Assembly (NCBI RefSeq): GCF_900107765.1
Contig: NZ_FNQY01000025.1
Location: 1-60,192 of the forward strand
Direction: 5' to 3'
Length of the DNA: 60,192 nt
DNA from: Arachidicoccus rhizosphaerae
Lineage (GTDB): Bacteria; Bacteroidota; Bacteroidia; Chitinophagales; Chitinophagaceae
The notes beneath the pieces are model-generated. The model was not told the origin of the DNA and made no database searches. It was given only the letters and a program-made list of their open reading frames with translations. Below, one piece after another: positions 45,272-54,436 of this stretch (within the stretch, counting starts at the first letter, position 1; every line of letters begins with the position of its first letter). A program made the translations under genes and the position numbers.

Positions 45272-45931
45272 ATGCGACTCAATCATTTAATAGATCATAC
45301 GGTATTAAAACCGACCACGCTGATTAGCGATGTAGAGAAATGTTGTAAGGAGGCTAAGCAATACGGATTTGCATCGGTATGCATACCGCCGCCTTTTGTA
45401 AAAATGGCTAGTAGCCTGCTTAAAGAGACTAACGTCAAGGTGGGTACTGTAATCGGCTTCCCTTTTGGGTATAGTGCTATTGAAGCCAAACTTGCGGAAT
45501 CCGTACTAGCAATGGTAGATGGGGCCGATGAGCTGGACGTGGTCATTAACTTAATTGCCCTGAAAAATCAGGACTGGACTTATCTGGCAAGTGAGCTGAA
45601 TCACCTGATGCCGGTCATTAAAAAAGAGAAGAAAACCCTTAAAATTATTATTGAAAGCGGTATACTGACCGACGAGGAAATCATCAAATGCTGCCAGCTT
45701 TACGGCGTGGCAGATATTGACTTTTTAAAAACCTCCACCGGTTATGCTGAAAAAGGAGCCAGCCTGTATGCGGTAGCGTTATTCAAAGCAAATCTGCCAG
45801 CAAACATGGGTATTAAAGCCTCCGGCGGCATCAGGGATTATGCATTTGCCGCAGACCTCGTTCAGGCAGGTGCCACCCGGCTTGGCTGTAGTGCCAGCGT
45901 GGCCATCGTTACAGACCCTGCCAATACATAA
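45272..45931 (+). CDS. deoC: Deoxyribose-phosphate aldolase
   Basis: 219 residues. 'NHLIDHTVLKPTTLISDVEK', 'KVGTVIGFPFGYSAIEAKLA', 'LKIIIESGILTDEEI', the Schiff-base lysine motif 'DIDFLKTSTGYAEKGAS' and 'GIKASGGIRDYAFAADLVQA' are all in place. It splits 2-deoxyribose-5-phosphate to acetaldehyde and glyceraldehyde-3-phosphate in deoxynucleoside breakdown. It starts 15 bases after the SUI1 gene. Confidence 0.95.
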   Translation: MRLNHLIDHTVLKPTTLISDVEKCCKEAKQYGFASVCIPPPFVKMASSLLKETNVKVGTVIGFPFGYSAIEAKLAESVLAMVDGADELDVVINLIALKNQDWTYLASELNHLMPVIKKEKKTLKIIIESGILTDEEIIKCCQLYGVADIDFLKTSTGYAEKGASLYAVALFKANLPANMGIKASGGIRDYAFAADLVQAGATRLGCSASVAIVTDPANT

Positions 45932-45938
45932 AAAAATT

Positions 45939-45964
45939 GAATGTCCTAAGCAAGCCGGACATTT
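45939..45964 (+). terminator. Weak terminator after deoC
   Basis: GAATGTCC and GGACATTTTC form a 7-8-bp stem ending in T bases. Confidence 0.4.
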
Positions 45965-45988
45965 TCATCCTATTACATTCCTTCTATT

Positions 45989-47173
45989 ATGCTGAAAGAT
46001 AAAATAAAAGAACTCGCAGAAGCTTATCACAGTGAGTTTATAGATATACGCAGACATTTGCACGCCCATCCTGAGCTAAGCTATCAGGAATTTGAGACCT
46101 CTAAATTTGTGCAGCAAAAGTTAAAATCATTTCAGATTCCTTTTCAGGTCATGGCTGAAACCGGCGTTATTGGACTAATTGAAGGTAAGAATCCCACCAG
46201 TAGAGTGATCGCCTTAAGAGCAGATATGGATGCGCTGCCCATACTGGAAGCCAATACGACCTCTTATGTCTCACAAAATACCGGTGTCATGCATGGCTGT
46301 GGCCATGATGTACATACGACTTGTTTGCTTGGTGCTGCAAAAATCCTGGCTGAGACGAAGGATTTATGGGAGGGAACTGTAAAATTAATTTTTCAGCCGG
46401 GAGAAGAAAAAAATCCGGGCGGAGCCAGTCTATTGATAAAAGAAGGTGTGCTGGAAAATCCGGCTCCGGCGGGTATTATCGGCCTGCATGTGCATCCCGG
46501 ACTGCCCGCCGGCAGGCTCAGTTTCAGAAGCGGCAGAGTGATGGCCAGTGCAGATGAGATATACATTACCATTCAGTCCGAAGGCGGTCATGCCGCAGCG
46601 CCGCACCTGACCGCAGATACGATATTGATTGCATCTGAATTAATTGTCAGCCTGCAACAGTTGATCAGCCGCAACTGTGATCCGTTTTCACCTTCCGTAT
46701 TATCCATTTGTTCTTTCCAGGGAGGACACACCACCAATGTAATACCTTCCGAAGTAAAACTAAAAGGAACTTTCAGGGCCATGGATGAGACCTGGCGCTA
46801 TAAAGCACATGATCTTATTAAAAAAATGGCTGAAGGGCTGGTCAGTTCAATGGGCGCCAAAGTGGATGTTCATATCGACATAGGCTATCCCTCTGTTTAT
46901 AACCAGGCGGCCCTTACGGAAACCTGCAAAACGCTGGCGGAAGATTTTATAGGGGCCGATAAGGTGGAGGAAACAGAATTAAGAATGGGCGCCGAGGACT
47001 TCGGACATTATACGCAACATATTCCAGGCTGTTTTTACCGCCTGGGCGTACGCAATGAAGCGCGCGGTATTATCCATAATGTTCATACACCTCATTTTGA
47101 TGTGGATGAATCCGCCATCAAAACGGGCATGGCCATGATGGCCTGGCTGGGGTCCCAGACTGGCAATATATAA
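45989..47173 (+). CDS. M20D-family amidohydrolase
   Basis: 394 residues. Metal-binding motifs of the hippuricase / N-acyl-amino-acid hydrolase group: 'DIRRHLHAHPELSYQEFET', 'IALRADMDALPILEA', 'GVMHGCGHDVHTTCLLGAA', 'LIFQPGEEKNPGGASLLIKE' (catalytic Glu), 'GLHVHPGLPAGRLSF' and 'ELRMGAEDFGHYTQHIPGCF'. No signal peptide, so cytoplasmic. It removes acyl groups from amino acids or related amides; the natural substrate is not known. Confidence 0.9.
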   Translation: MLKDKIKELAEAYHSEFIDIRRHLHAHPELSYQEFETSKFVQQKLKSFQIPFQVMAETGVIGLIEGKNPTSRVIALRADMDALPILEANTTSYVSQNTGVMHGCGHDVHTTCLLGAAKILAETKDLWEGTVKLIFQPGEEKNPGGASLLIKEGVLENPAPAGIIGLHVHPGLPAGRLSFRSGRVMASADEIYITIQSEGGHAAAPHLTADTILIASELIVSLQQLISRNCDPFSPSVLSICSFQGGHTTNVIPSEVKLKGTFRAMDETWRYKAHDLIKKMAEGLVSSMGAKVDVHIDIGYPSVYNQAALTETCKTLAEDFIGADKVEETELRMGAEDFGHYTQHIPGCFYRLGVRNEARGIIHNVHTPHFDVDESAIKTGMAMMAWLGSQTGNI

Positions 47174-47221
47174 CTTACTGAGTAGCAAAGAGAAACGAAT
47201 TCCTAAAATATCATCTTTTTT

Positions 47222-47251
47222 TTTGCTTATCTGAGGCTTTTTATACCTTCG
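47222..47251 (+). promoter_or_regulatory. Candidate maeB promoter
   Basis: TTTG (47222-47225), 18 bases, TACCTTCG (47244-47251): one mismatch to TAnnTTTG. It lies 25 bases before the ATG. Confidence 0.45.
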
Positions 47252-47276
47252 TATCCACAACACATACAATATAATT

Positions 47277-49619
47277 ATGTCAGATGCTAAGAAACAGGAC
47301 GCTTTGCTTTACCACAGCAAAGGGCGTCCGGGAAAAATTGAAGTCATTCCAACAAAAGAAGCCAAAACCCAAAGAGACCTTTCACTTGCCTACAGCCCTG
47401 GAGTCGCCGAGCCTTGTATGGAGATCCATGCCAATCCGGAGGATGCCTATAAATATACGGCCAAAGGAAACCTGGTAGCAGTAATAAGTAATGGTTCTGC
47501 CGTACTGGGTCTGGGAAATATCGGCGCGCTTGCCGGCAAACCCGTTATGGAAGGCAAAGGTGTGCTGTTTAAAATATTTGCGGATATTGATGTTTTTGAC
47601 ATCGAGATCAATGAATCCGATCCTGAGAAATTTGTACAGATCGTCAAGTCTCTGGAACCTACTTTTGGAGGAATTAATCTGGAAGACATCAAGGCTCCGG
47701 AGTGTTTTTATATTGAACAAAATTTAAAAAAGCAACTCAGCATCCCGGTCATGCACGATGACCAGCACGGGACAGCCATTATCAGTGGTGCGGCCCTGCT
47801 GAATGCCCTGGAGATACAAGGTAAAAAAATTGAGGACATTAAATTTGTGATTTCCGGTGCCGGTGCTGCCGCCGTTGCTTGTGTACAGATTTATGTTGCG
47901 CTGGGTGCCAAGCATGAGCATTTTACTATTTTTGACATTGACGGTGTGCTGCATAAAGGGAGAACAGATTTAGGGGATATCCGGGCACAGTTTGCAGTCG
48001 ATAACGCCAGCTTAACACTGGCGGAAGCCATGAAAGGCGCGGATGTATTCATTGGCCTTAGCGCACCTAATGTACTAAAACCAGAAATGGTAGCGTCGAT
48101 GAATACCAAGCCCATTGTCTTTGCGATGGCCAATCCGACGCCAGAAATCTCTTACGAAGCGGCCAAGGCGGTCAGAGATGATATTATTATGGCTACTGGC
48201 AGAAGTGATTATCCTAATCAGGTAAATAATGTACTTGGCTTCCCTTATATCTTCAGAGGAGCCTTAGATGTTCGCGCCACCCAAATCAATGAGGCCATGA
48301 AACTCGCAGCAGTGAAAGCATTGGCAGAATTAGCTAAAACACCGGTTCCCGACATCGTTACCATGGCATACGGGCAAAAGAATATTATTTTCGGACCGGA
48401 TTATATTATTCCAAAGCCTCTGGATCCCAGGCTACTGGCCTCGGTATCACCTGCAGTAGCCCAGGCAGCAATAGATAGCGGCGTTGCCAAACGTCCTATT
48501 AGTGACTGGGAGGGTTATAAAGTGGAACTCAATAAAAGGCTGGGACTGGACAATCAGGTCATCCGGGCTATCGGCGGCCAGGTGCGCCGCAATCCTAAAA
48601 GAATTGTATTTGCTGAAGCGGATAATCAGAAGATCCTTAAATCTGCTTCCATCGCTTATGAGGACGGCATCTGCTATCCGATATTACTGGGAGAACGCTC
48701 TAAAATTGAATCCATCGCCAGGGACAACGGCATTAATATTGAAGATTTTCCAATTGTGGATACCAGAGACCCCAATCTGGAGGAAACCCGCCAGAAATTT
48801 GCCGCTGCCTTCTTCACTAAAAGACAGCGCAAAGGCGTTAATTATTATGAAAGCCGTAAACTCATGCGCGACCGCAACTATTTTGGCTGCATGATGGTTG
48901 AAATGGGAGAGGCGGATGCAATGATTTCCGGTTTGACCAAGAACTATGCGGATGCTATCAGGCCGGCCCTGCAAACCATCGGTGTTGAGCCTGGTGTCAA
49001 GAAGATTGCCGGTATGTATCTGCTGCTGACTAAAAAAGGTCCGTTATTTTTGGCGGACACCACGATAAACTTTAATCCGACAGCAGAGGAATTAGCCGAT
49101 ATTACGCTGATGGTGGCTAAAGAAATCCGCAACTTTAATATCACGCCCCATATTGCCATGTTGAGTTATAGCAATTTTGGAAGCAATCCCTCCGATGAAG
49201 CCAAACTTGTGGCTACTGCGACTAGGATTGTCAGAGAAAAAAATCCGGATCTGGTGGTGGACGGTGAAATGCAGGCATGGCTACCATTTAACAAGGAAGT
49301 ATTAAAGGAAAACTACGGATTCAGCCAACTGGTGGATAAAGATGTCAATACCTTGATCTTCCCTAATCTTACCGCAGGTAACGTCGCCTATAACTTGCTT
49401 AAAGAAGTGGGTGGAGCGGAACTGATTGGACCGATTTTGTTAGGGCTTAAAAAACCCGTACATGTATTACAGTTAGGAAGTTCCGTCCGCAATATTGTCA
49501 ATATGGCCAATATTGCAGTTCTGGATGCCCAGCTTAAATGTGCAGATCATTCCAACAAGGCACTCTTAGATTCTAAATACTGGCAGAAACTAAAAGCCAA
49601 AATGAACCTGATTAAATAG
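47277..49619 (+). CDS. maeB: NADP-dependent malic enzyme fused to a phosphotransacetylase-like domain
   Basis: 780 residues, the usual length of MaeB. Malic enzyme part (about 1-425): '[20 protein letters not shown]', '[20 protein letters not shown]', '[20 protein letters not shown]' and the nucleotide motif '[16 protein letters not shown]'. The PTA-like part (about 440-780) contains '[20 protein letters not shown]' and '[20 protein letters not shown]'. It decarboxylates malate to pyruvate with NADP. In this family the PTA domain is regulatory (acetyl-CoA) rather than catalytic. Followed by a strong terminator. Confidence 0.95.
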   Translation: MSDAKKQDALLYHSKGRPGKIEVIPTKEAKTQRDLSLAYSPGVAEPCMEIHANPEDAYKYTAKGNLVAVISNGSAVLGLGNIGALAGKPVMEGKGVLFKIFADIDVFDIEINESDPEKFVQIVKSLEPTFGGINLEDIKAPECFYIEQNLKKQLSIPVMHDDQHGTAIISGAALLNALEIQGKKIEDIKFVISGAGAAAVACVQIYVALGAKHEHFTIFDIDGVLHKGRTDLGDIRAQFAVDNASLTLAEAMKGADVFIGLSAPNVLKPEMVASMNTKPIVFAMANPTPEISYEAAKAVRDDIIMATGRSDYPNQVNNVLGFPYIFRGALDVRATQINEAMKLAAVKALAELAKTPVPDIVTMAYGQKNIIFGPDYIIPKPLDPRLLASVSPAVAQAAIDSGVAKRPISDWEGYKVELNKRLGLDNQVIRAIGGQVRRNPKRIVFAEADNQKILKSASIAYEDGICYPILLGERSKIESIARDNGINIEDFPIVDTRDPNLEETRQKFAAAFFTKRQRKGVNYYESRKLMRDRNYFGCMMVEMGEADAMISGLTKNYADAIRPALQTIGVEPGVKKIAGMYLLLTKKGPLFLADTTINFNPTAEELADITLMVAKEIRNFNITPHIAMLSYSNFGSNPSDEAKLVATATRIVREKNPDLVVDGEMQAWLPFNKEVLKENYGFSQLVDKDVNTLIFPNLTAGNVAYNLLKEVGGAELIGPILLGLKKPVHVLQLGSSVRNIVNMANIAVLDAQLKCADHSNKALLDSKYWQKLKAKMNLIK

Positions 49620-49643
49620 GTCAAATAGACTGGTATGCATTAT

Positions 49644-49680
49644 AAAAAGTGTGCAGCTCGTTATAAGCTGCACACTTTTT
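49644..49680. terminator. Bidirectional terminator
   Basis: AAAAAGTGTGCAGCT pairs exactly with AGCTGCACACTTTTT around a 7-base loop. It separates maeB from the convergent YD/RHS-like gene and marks the edge of the right-hand accessory module. Confidence 0.9.
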
Positions 49681-49722
49681 TCCAGTAAAAGGTGAAAAAA
49701 TCATCTTTTAGATAAAACAAGA

Positions 49723-52700
49723 CTAATCCCTTTCTTTATAATGATAGCCGTTATGCATTATCACTTTATTGTCTTTATCTAAAACATCTGATAGTCTATT
49801 AAAATTGTCATATTTATATTTTTTGATCACTCCATTTTCATCTGTTTCCATAGTTAGGCCTACCAGAGGTAAATAGATATAGGTCTTCACCAATACATCA
49901 GTTTTGTTTTTCAATTGTGTGCGGAGTTGGCTTAAATACGGGGAGATATCGTCATCTGTTTTATTATAAATGGCAGCAGTATCTATCAAAGGATTTATCT
50001 CATTAAAGGAGGCTCCTTTAATTTGTGCGACCGGATATTGCCCTTTGTATCCCCAGATTAAAGTCGTAGGAGTACCAGCTACGGTGTATTGCAACAGATT
50101 ATTATTTCCATCATATATGTCATACGTTGCATTTGTCGTTTCTGGGTTAATATTGCCATAACGTTCAGAAATGGAGGACAGTAAATAGGAATTAGGTCTG
50201 TTCCCAGCTATAAAATGGTTACTTATTGAGTGTTCATAATGACCTGTCATGTCTCCCTTTAAATCAGAAGTATTTACAACTTCGGCAATTCTATTGTCAT
50301 TAACCATTTGGGTATACACAACATTAGAAGCACTATAATCAAATGGATAATAATATGCAGTTGAATTAGAAGCACCTTTCGAATCCTGATAGACATTTCG
50401 GTGTATCAATCGGTATTGTGATTCGTAAATATTGGTTTCTTTCATTTTAAGCGAATCATTTAGTGAATAATTATAAACAATGGTACTATCCGGTAGGGTT
50501 TCTACATCAAATACAGGATACCAAACTAAAAGGTTATGAGGATTAATTACATAATGAGAACATTCATTACCAACAGGGTCATTTACATTAACCAAAGCAG
50601 GATACCCTGCAACCATAACACTGTAATAGATAGGCGAGCTGTGATTAGAATAGTAATTGAGCGTCCTTTTTGTTAAAACCTGATTACTATCTCTTATATC
50701 TTCTTTGGCAACGGAACCACTTTCGGGTTCTTCCGGAGATTTAAAAGAGGGGACAGAGAATATGACTGCACTTCCACTAGTAATACCAGCATTACCTAGG
50801 ATATCTTGACTATTATTGAAATAGGTATCCACAGTACCTATATTATTGTCAAGGTTATCCAGATTGTATTGAATCACTTCTGAATATCCAACACCAGCGT
50901 GGCTCCCAAGTGGATTAGAGGATAAATATTGTGAGCCGTTTATAACAGTCTGGTCATAAGTATATAGGCTATAATACCCGTCAATTAATTCTCCAGTTTT
51001 CAATACGGACAACTGCTCGTCTCTAAAAAATAATTTTGGTGAGTTATTGATTCCTCCAAAATATCCATAAGAGATTCTTTTTGAAGGGCTTATTGACCCA
51101 TTTGTATAAAAATATATAGATTTTGTACGCAGCCCTTCCCCTTTGGTTATAACATTATTTAGAGAGTCTTTGTCAGGAGCAAAATAATTATTGAAGGTAT
51201 TCAACTCATAGGTAAAACTAGTTTTTCCACCAGTAGGATAAGTAATGGAGGTTAATATACCTGCTTGGCTGTAAACAACATCCGCTCCATGGTTATTGTG
51301 ACTATCGCCAAGAGAACTTTTTAATGGAAACCTAACAGGATTAGGAATCAGCGTGATATTGGTTAACGCTCCATTATAGAATCCCCAAAAATCAGTGGCA
51401 CAGCTATTTTTATGGGGTAATTTCATTGGGTTATAGTCAAACTGGTACCAGTTGGAATCATTTTGCTTTATTTGATTCAGTTGCATTCTAAGATATGAAT
51501 ATTTACTAGTATCATTATAATAAGCTCCATTAGATATTACATGATCATTTACTGCGCTTGAGTTGATATAACTATAATCAAAACTAAATCGGTCAATGGT
51601 TTGTGCGTTTTGATTAATGATAGATAGACTATCTAGGCGCACACCTCCATTAACATCCAGCCTCGGCGAGACATGAAATGTCACTGTGGCAAACTTAGAT
51701 TTGATTTCTGTTAAATGACATTCTGGTTCCCTGAATGTAATTATAGTGGTTAGCGGGTTTATCGTATCGAATCCAATATTACAAGAAAAAAGCATACCTG
51801 TGCTGGAACCGGAAACATAACCTGTAAATGAGTTATAGCTGATACCATGGGAAGAAGCACTTTTTTGAACTACAGCGGATTGATTATTTTGTGGGAAAGA
51901 TCTATAAAGACTGTCCGATTGTTCATAATGAAAGCTGATTGTATCTTTATTTAATGATACAATTTTAGTGACCATCCATTTTTTGCTGGTAGGCTTTATA
52001 TAGGTCGGAGGAATGGTACATCCATTTTTATCGGAATTATCTGTATATACAGGTACGTATTGGGCAAATATAAACGTTTGTCCCGTTGGGATCGTGATAG
52101 CAAATGCATTTTGTTGAAATTCAATTTTATAGCCTTTTTTATTAAGAGATACAAAATTATTCGTCACGACATCGTAGATAAAATCAATAGAGTTGCCCAG
52201 GAAATTGGCTTTAAAAATATCATGTTCTGAATCAAAGTACTCATGTGTTTCAAAAAAATATTGGTATTGCTTATTGATGTTGCCATTATAAGGCATATAA
52301 TACCTGAGTGTGGTAGCCGCTCCATAAGCAGCAATGGGTGTTTGTGGAGTATAAGTCGGTGTTGTGGCGGGCATATAGGTTCCGCACGCATCATGGTTAT
52401 AATTGTACAAAACAGAAAAAGGCCCATGTATAAAGTCTGGTTGCAGCCATAAAGGATTAGCGCTAGTCCCTTTGGAATTTTGAGATGCAAGATAATAAAC
52501 ATCCGCTAAGTCATCTTTGTCCATGACAGTTTGAACGATTTGCCCTAAAGGCAAGTTCCATCCAAGACCGACCCAGCTAGCTTCTTCATTCACTTTAATG
52601 CCGCCTGTGTGATAATTGATTGTAATAGGTATAGTTAAATCGCCTTGCTCAATGGTATATAACGGAACCGTAACATCAGCAACACCAGTATATTTACCAA

Positions 52701-52854
52701 TGGGCAAATCCTCATATTTAGTGAATTGGTAGGTAGTAGGAGAGACGGGAAGCAATTTATCTTCTACCGTTTGAGAAAGTTGTGCCCTGGATGATGAAGT
52801 TAATAATAATGACAAAATAATAAGAACGTACAAGTGAATAAAATGACCTCTCAT
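49723..52854 (-). CDS. Secreted YD/RHS-repeat-like protein lacking a toxin domain (right module)
   Basis: 1043 residues with signal peptide (about 7-24, 'LLTSSSRAQ'). The N-terminal part shows 'VADVTVPLYTIEQGDLTIPI' and 'HTGGIKVNEEASWVGLGWNL', the strand-rich start typical of Bacteroidota YD proteins. 'ITYPTGGKTSFTYELNTFNN' lies in the middle, and the end reads 'PTTLIWGYKGQYPVAQIKGA' ... 'YKYDNFNRLSDVLDKDNK' ... 'GYHYKERD'. There is no RHS core and no toxin tail. It is the counterpart of 425-3601, but here it points away from the SEL1 and RHS genes and has its own promoter. Function unknown; probably a surface or extracellular partner of the RHS protein. Confidence 0.75.
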   Translation of the reverse strand: MRGHFIHLYVLIILSLLLTSSSRAQLSQTVEDKLLPVSPTTYQFTKYEDLPIGKYTGVADVTVPLYTIEQGDLTIPITINYHTGGIKVNEEASWVGLGWNLPLGQIVQTVMDKDDLADVYYLASQNSKGTSANPLWLQPDFIHGPFSVLYNYNHDACGTYMPATTPTYTPQTPIAAYGAATTLRYYMPYNGNINKQYQYFFETHEYFDSEHDIFKANFLGNSIDFIYDVVTNNFVSLNKKGYKIEFQQNAFAITIPTGQTFIFAQYVPVYTDNSDKNGCTIPPTYIKPTSKKWMVTKIVSLNKDTISFHYEQSDSLYRSFPQNNQSAVVQKSASSHGISYNSFTGYVSGSSTGMLFSCNIGFDTINPLTTIITFREPECHLTEIKSKFATVTFHVSPRLDVNGGVRLDSLSIINQNAQTIDRFSFDYSYINSSAVNDHVISNGAYYNDTSKYSYLRMQLNQIKQNDSNWYQFDYNPMKLPHKNSCATDFWGFYNGALTNITLIPNPVRFPLKSSLGDSHNNHGADVVYSQAGILTSITYPTGGKTSFTYELNTFNNYFAPDKDSLNNVITKGEGLRTKSIYFYTNGSISPSKRISYGYFGGINNSPKLFFRDEQLSVLKTGELIDGYYSLYTYDQTVINGSQYLSSNPLGSHAGVGYSEVIQYNLDNLDNNIGTVDTYFNNSQDILGNAGITSGSAVIFSVPSFKSPEEPESGSVAKEDIRDSNQVLTKRTLNYYSNHSSPIYYSVMVAGYPALVNVNDPVGNECSHYVINPHNLLVWYPVFDVETLPDSTIVYNYSLNDSLKMKETNIYESQYRLIHRNVYQDSKGASNSTAYYYPFDYSASNVVYTQMVNDNRIAEVVNTSDLKGDMTGHYEHSISNHFIAGNRPNSYLLSSISERYGNINPETTNATYDIYDGNNNLLQYTVAGTPTTLIWGYKGQYPVAQIKGASFNEINPLIDTAAIYNKTDDDISPYLSQLRTQLKNKTDVLVKTYIYLPLVGLTMETDENGVIKKYKYDNFNRLSDVLDKDNKVIMHNGYHYKERD

Positions 52855-52902
52855 AATGTCTTATGTTTTAATGAATAAACACAGTTGATTGCTATTTTAA
52901 CT

Positions 52903-52935
52903 TAAAAGTACAAAAAAATATAAAAATATGCAAAA
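52903..52935 (-). promoter_or_regulatory. Candidate promoter of the right YD/RHS-like gene
   Basis: On the minus strand TTTTG (52931-52935), 20 bases, TACTTTTA (52903-52910): one mismatch to TAnnTTTG. Confidence 0.45.
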
Positions 52936-53020
52936 TATGTAATTATTTAATTAAATTGCATATAGCTATAGAGATTAGTTGCGCTTTCTTATTTATTACA
53001 TGTTGACTAAAACGTAGATT

Positions 53021-54322
53021 ATGAGGATAACCTTATTATTATTGCTATTGTCAGTATTTTATAGTTCAGTCCTAAATGCGCAGGTAAGCATAAGAACAAG
53101 TATCACAAAAGCGCTAGAAAAACGGTCTTCAACGGCCCTAGAAGTGTACAGAGAAGGTGTAAAATATTTAAAGAATGGACCTAATGATTATGAAAAGGCC
53201 TTTTTATCTTTTAAGACGGCAGCCAATATGGGAGATGATCAGGCCTGCTTCGCAACGGCGTACTGTTTATTCAAAGGAATTGGATGTAACCAGCAATACG
53301 AACAGGCGGTGCAACTTTTTAGAGAAGGGGCAATCAAAGGTAGGGATAATTCCATGTATTTTCTGGGTTTGGCCTTTAAAAACAATTATGGAATCCAAAG
53401 AGATGAAGACTCAGCTAAATATTGGTTGGGGCGGGCAGCAACACTAGGCTATAAACAAGCTATTGAGGAGTTGAAAACGACTGAAGCGGAAAATGCAAAT
53501 AATATAGCCGCAATCCTGATGGAGAAAATTAACCGCGCAAAATCTCCAAAGCTTGCCACATTAAATGAATTTAAAAGGGTAGAGGGAGGCATCCCATCTA
53601 AAAGATTGATTGCCGGAACATATCAAGGATATACGCTACATTATGACTGGAGCGGAAAGTATTTAATCAGCAGTACGCCATTAAAATTAGTTTTGCAGGA
53701 TTTTCCAAAGGGAACTTCGGACTCCATCAGTGGGACCTGGACAGATAAAACGGTCTCTCCAATACAGCTGTCAGGGTACCTGACAGGAGACTCCGTATTA
53801 TTTGAGCATACCTCCTACAAAGTAATAGACCACTATAGTTGGGGTAAGCCCATTAATTATGATTTTAAATCTGCAACACTAAGCTTGACCCAGTCTGGAG
53901 ATAGTGTATATCTGTCAGGCATGCTGTCATTATTTTCTCCAGATAGAAACGAACCTAGCAAACCTACACTAATTGCTCTTGTCAGGAATAACGCTATTGC
54001 CAAAAGCTTACGTGATAGCCTTGGCAATCAAGAACTTGATGACATCTCTAGTTCCAGTAATGTCATCAGCAGTGTACGGGTATACCCAAATCCTTTCAGC
54101 ACAGCATTTACCTCAGAGTTTATATTGAAAGAGGATGCCTCCATACAACTTGCGCTGTATAATATGGTTGGAGATCGGGTATATACGAAGGATAAGACAC
54201 CCCTTAAAGCTGGAAAATATGCCATTTTAATAAGTCCAGGTAGATTAGCTTCTGGAATGTATATACTAAAATTGCTGTTAGAGGACGGTCGAAATGTTGA
54301 CCTAAAGGTGATTAGAAGATAA
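53021..54322 (+). CDS. SEL1-repeat protein with T9SS C-terminal sorting domain (right module)
   Basis: 433 residues. Clean signal peptide (residues 1-21, 'SSVLNAQ'). SEL1-type repeats span about 45-150 ('AFLSFKTAANMGDDQACFAT', 'AVQLFREGAIKGRDNSMYFL', 'SAKYWLGRAATLGYKQAIEE'). The middle domain (about 190-330) contains 'YQGYTLHYDWSGKYLIS' and ends 'FSPDRNEPSKPTLIALVR'. The last about 80 residues are a T9SS sorting domain ('VYPNPFSTAF', 'LYNMVGDRVYTKDK', final 'LKVIRR'). The same order and motifs occur in 3651-5096. It precedes the RHS toxin gene by 114 bases on the same strand, so it may be its export or surface partner; this is inference. Confidence 0.8.
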   Translation: MRITLLLLLLSVFYSSVLNAQVSIRTSITKALEKRSSTALEVYREGVKYLKNGPNDYEKAFLSFKTAANMGDDQACFATAYCLFKGIGCNQQYEQAVQLFREGAIKGRDNSMYFLGLAFKNNYGIQRDEDSAKYWLGRAATLGYKQAIEELKTTEAENANNIAAILMEKINRAKSPKLATLNEFKRVEGGIPSKRLIAGTYQGYTLHYDWSGKYLISSTPLKLVLQDFPKGTSDSISGTWTDKTVSPIQLSGYLTGDSVLFEHTSYKVIDHYSWGKPINYDFKSATLSLTQSGDSVYLSGMLSLFSPDRNEPSKPTLIALVRNNAIAKSLRDSLGNQELDDISSSSNVISSVRVYPNPFSTAFTSEFILKEDASIQLALYNMVGDRVYTKDKTPLKAGKYAILISPGRLASGMYILKLLLEDGRNVDLKVIRR

Positions 54323-54436
54323 CTACAGTCAACTGGCAATTGGCTGAACAGCTAGCTATTTATTGGCTAATATGTTACCTAAATCATTAATAACAGGTAA
54401 TCACAACAATCTTAAACTAATTGAAAACATTATTAC

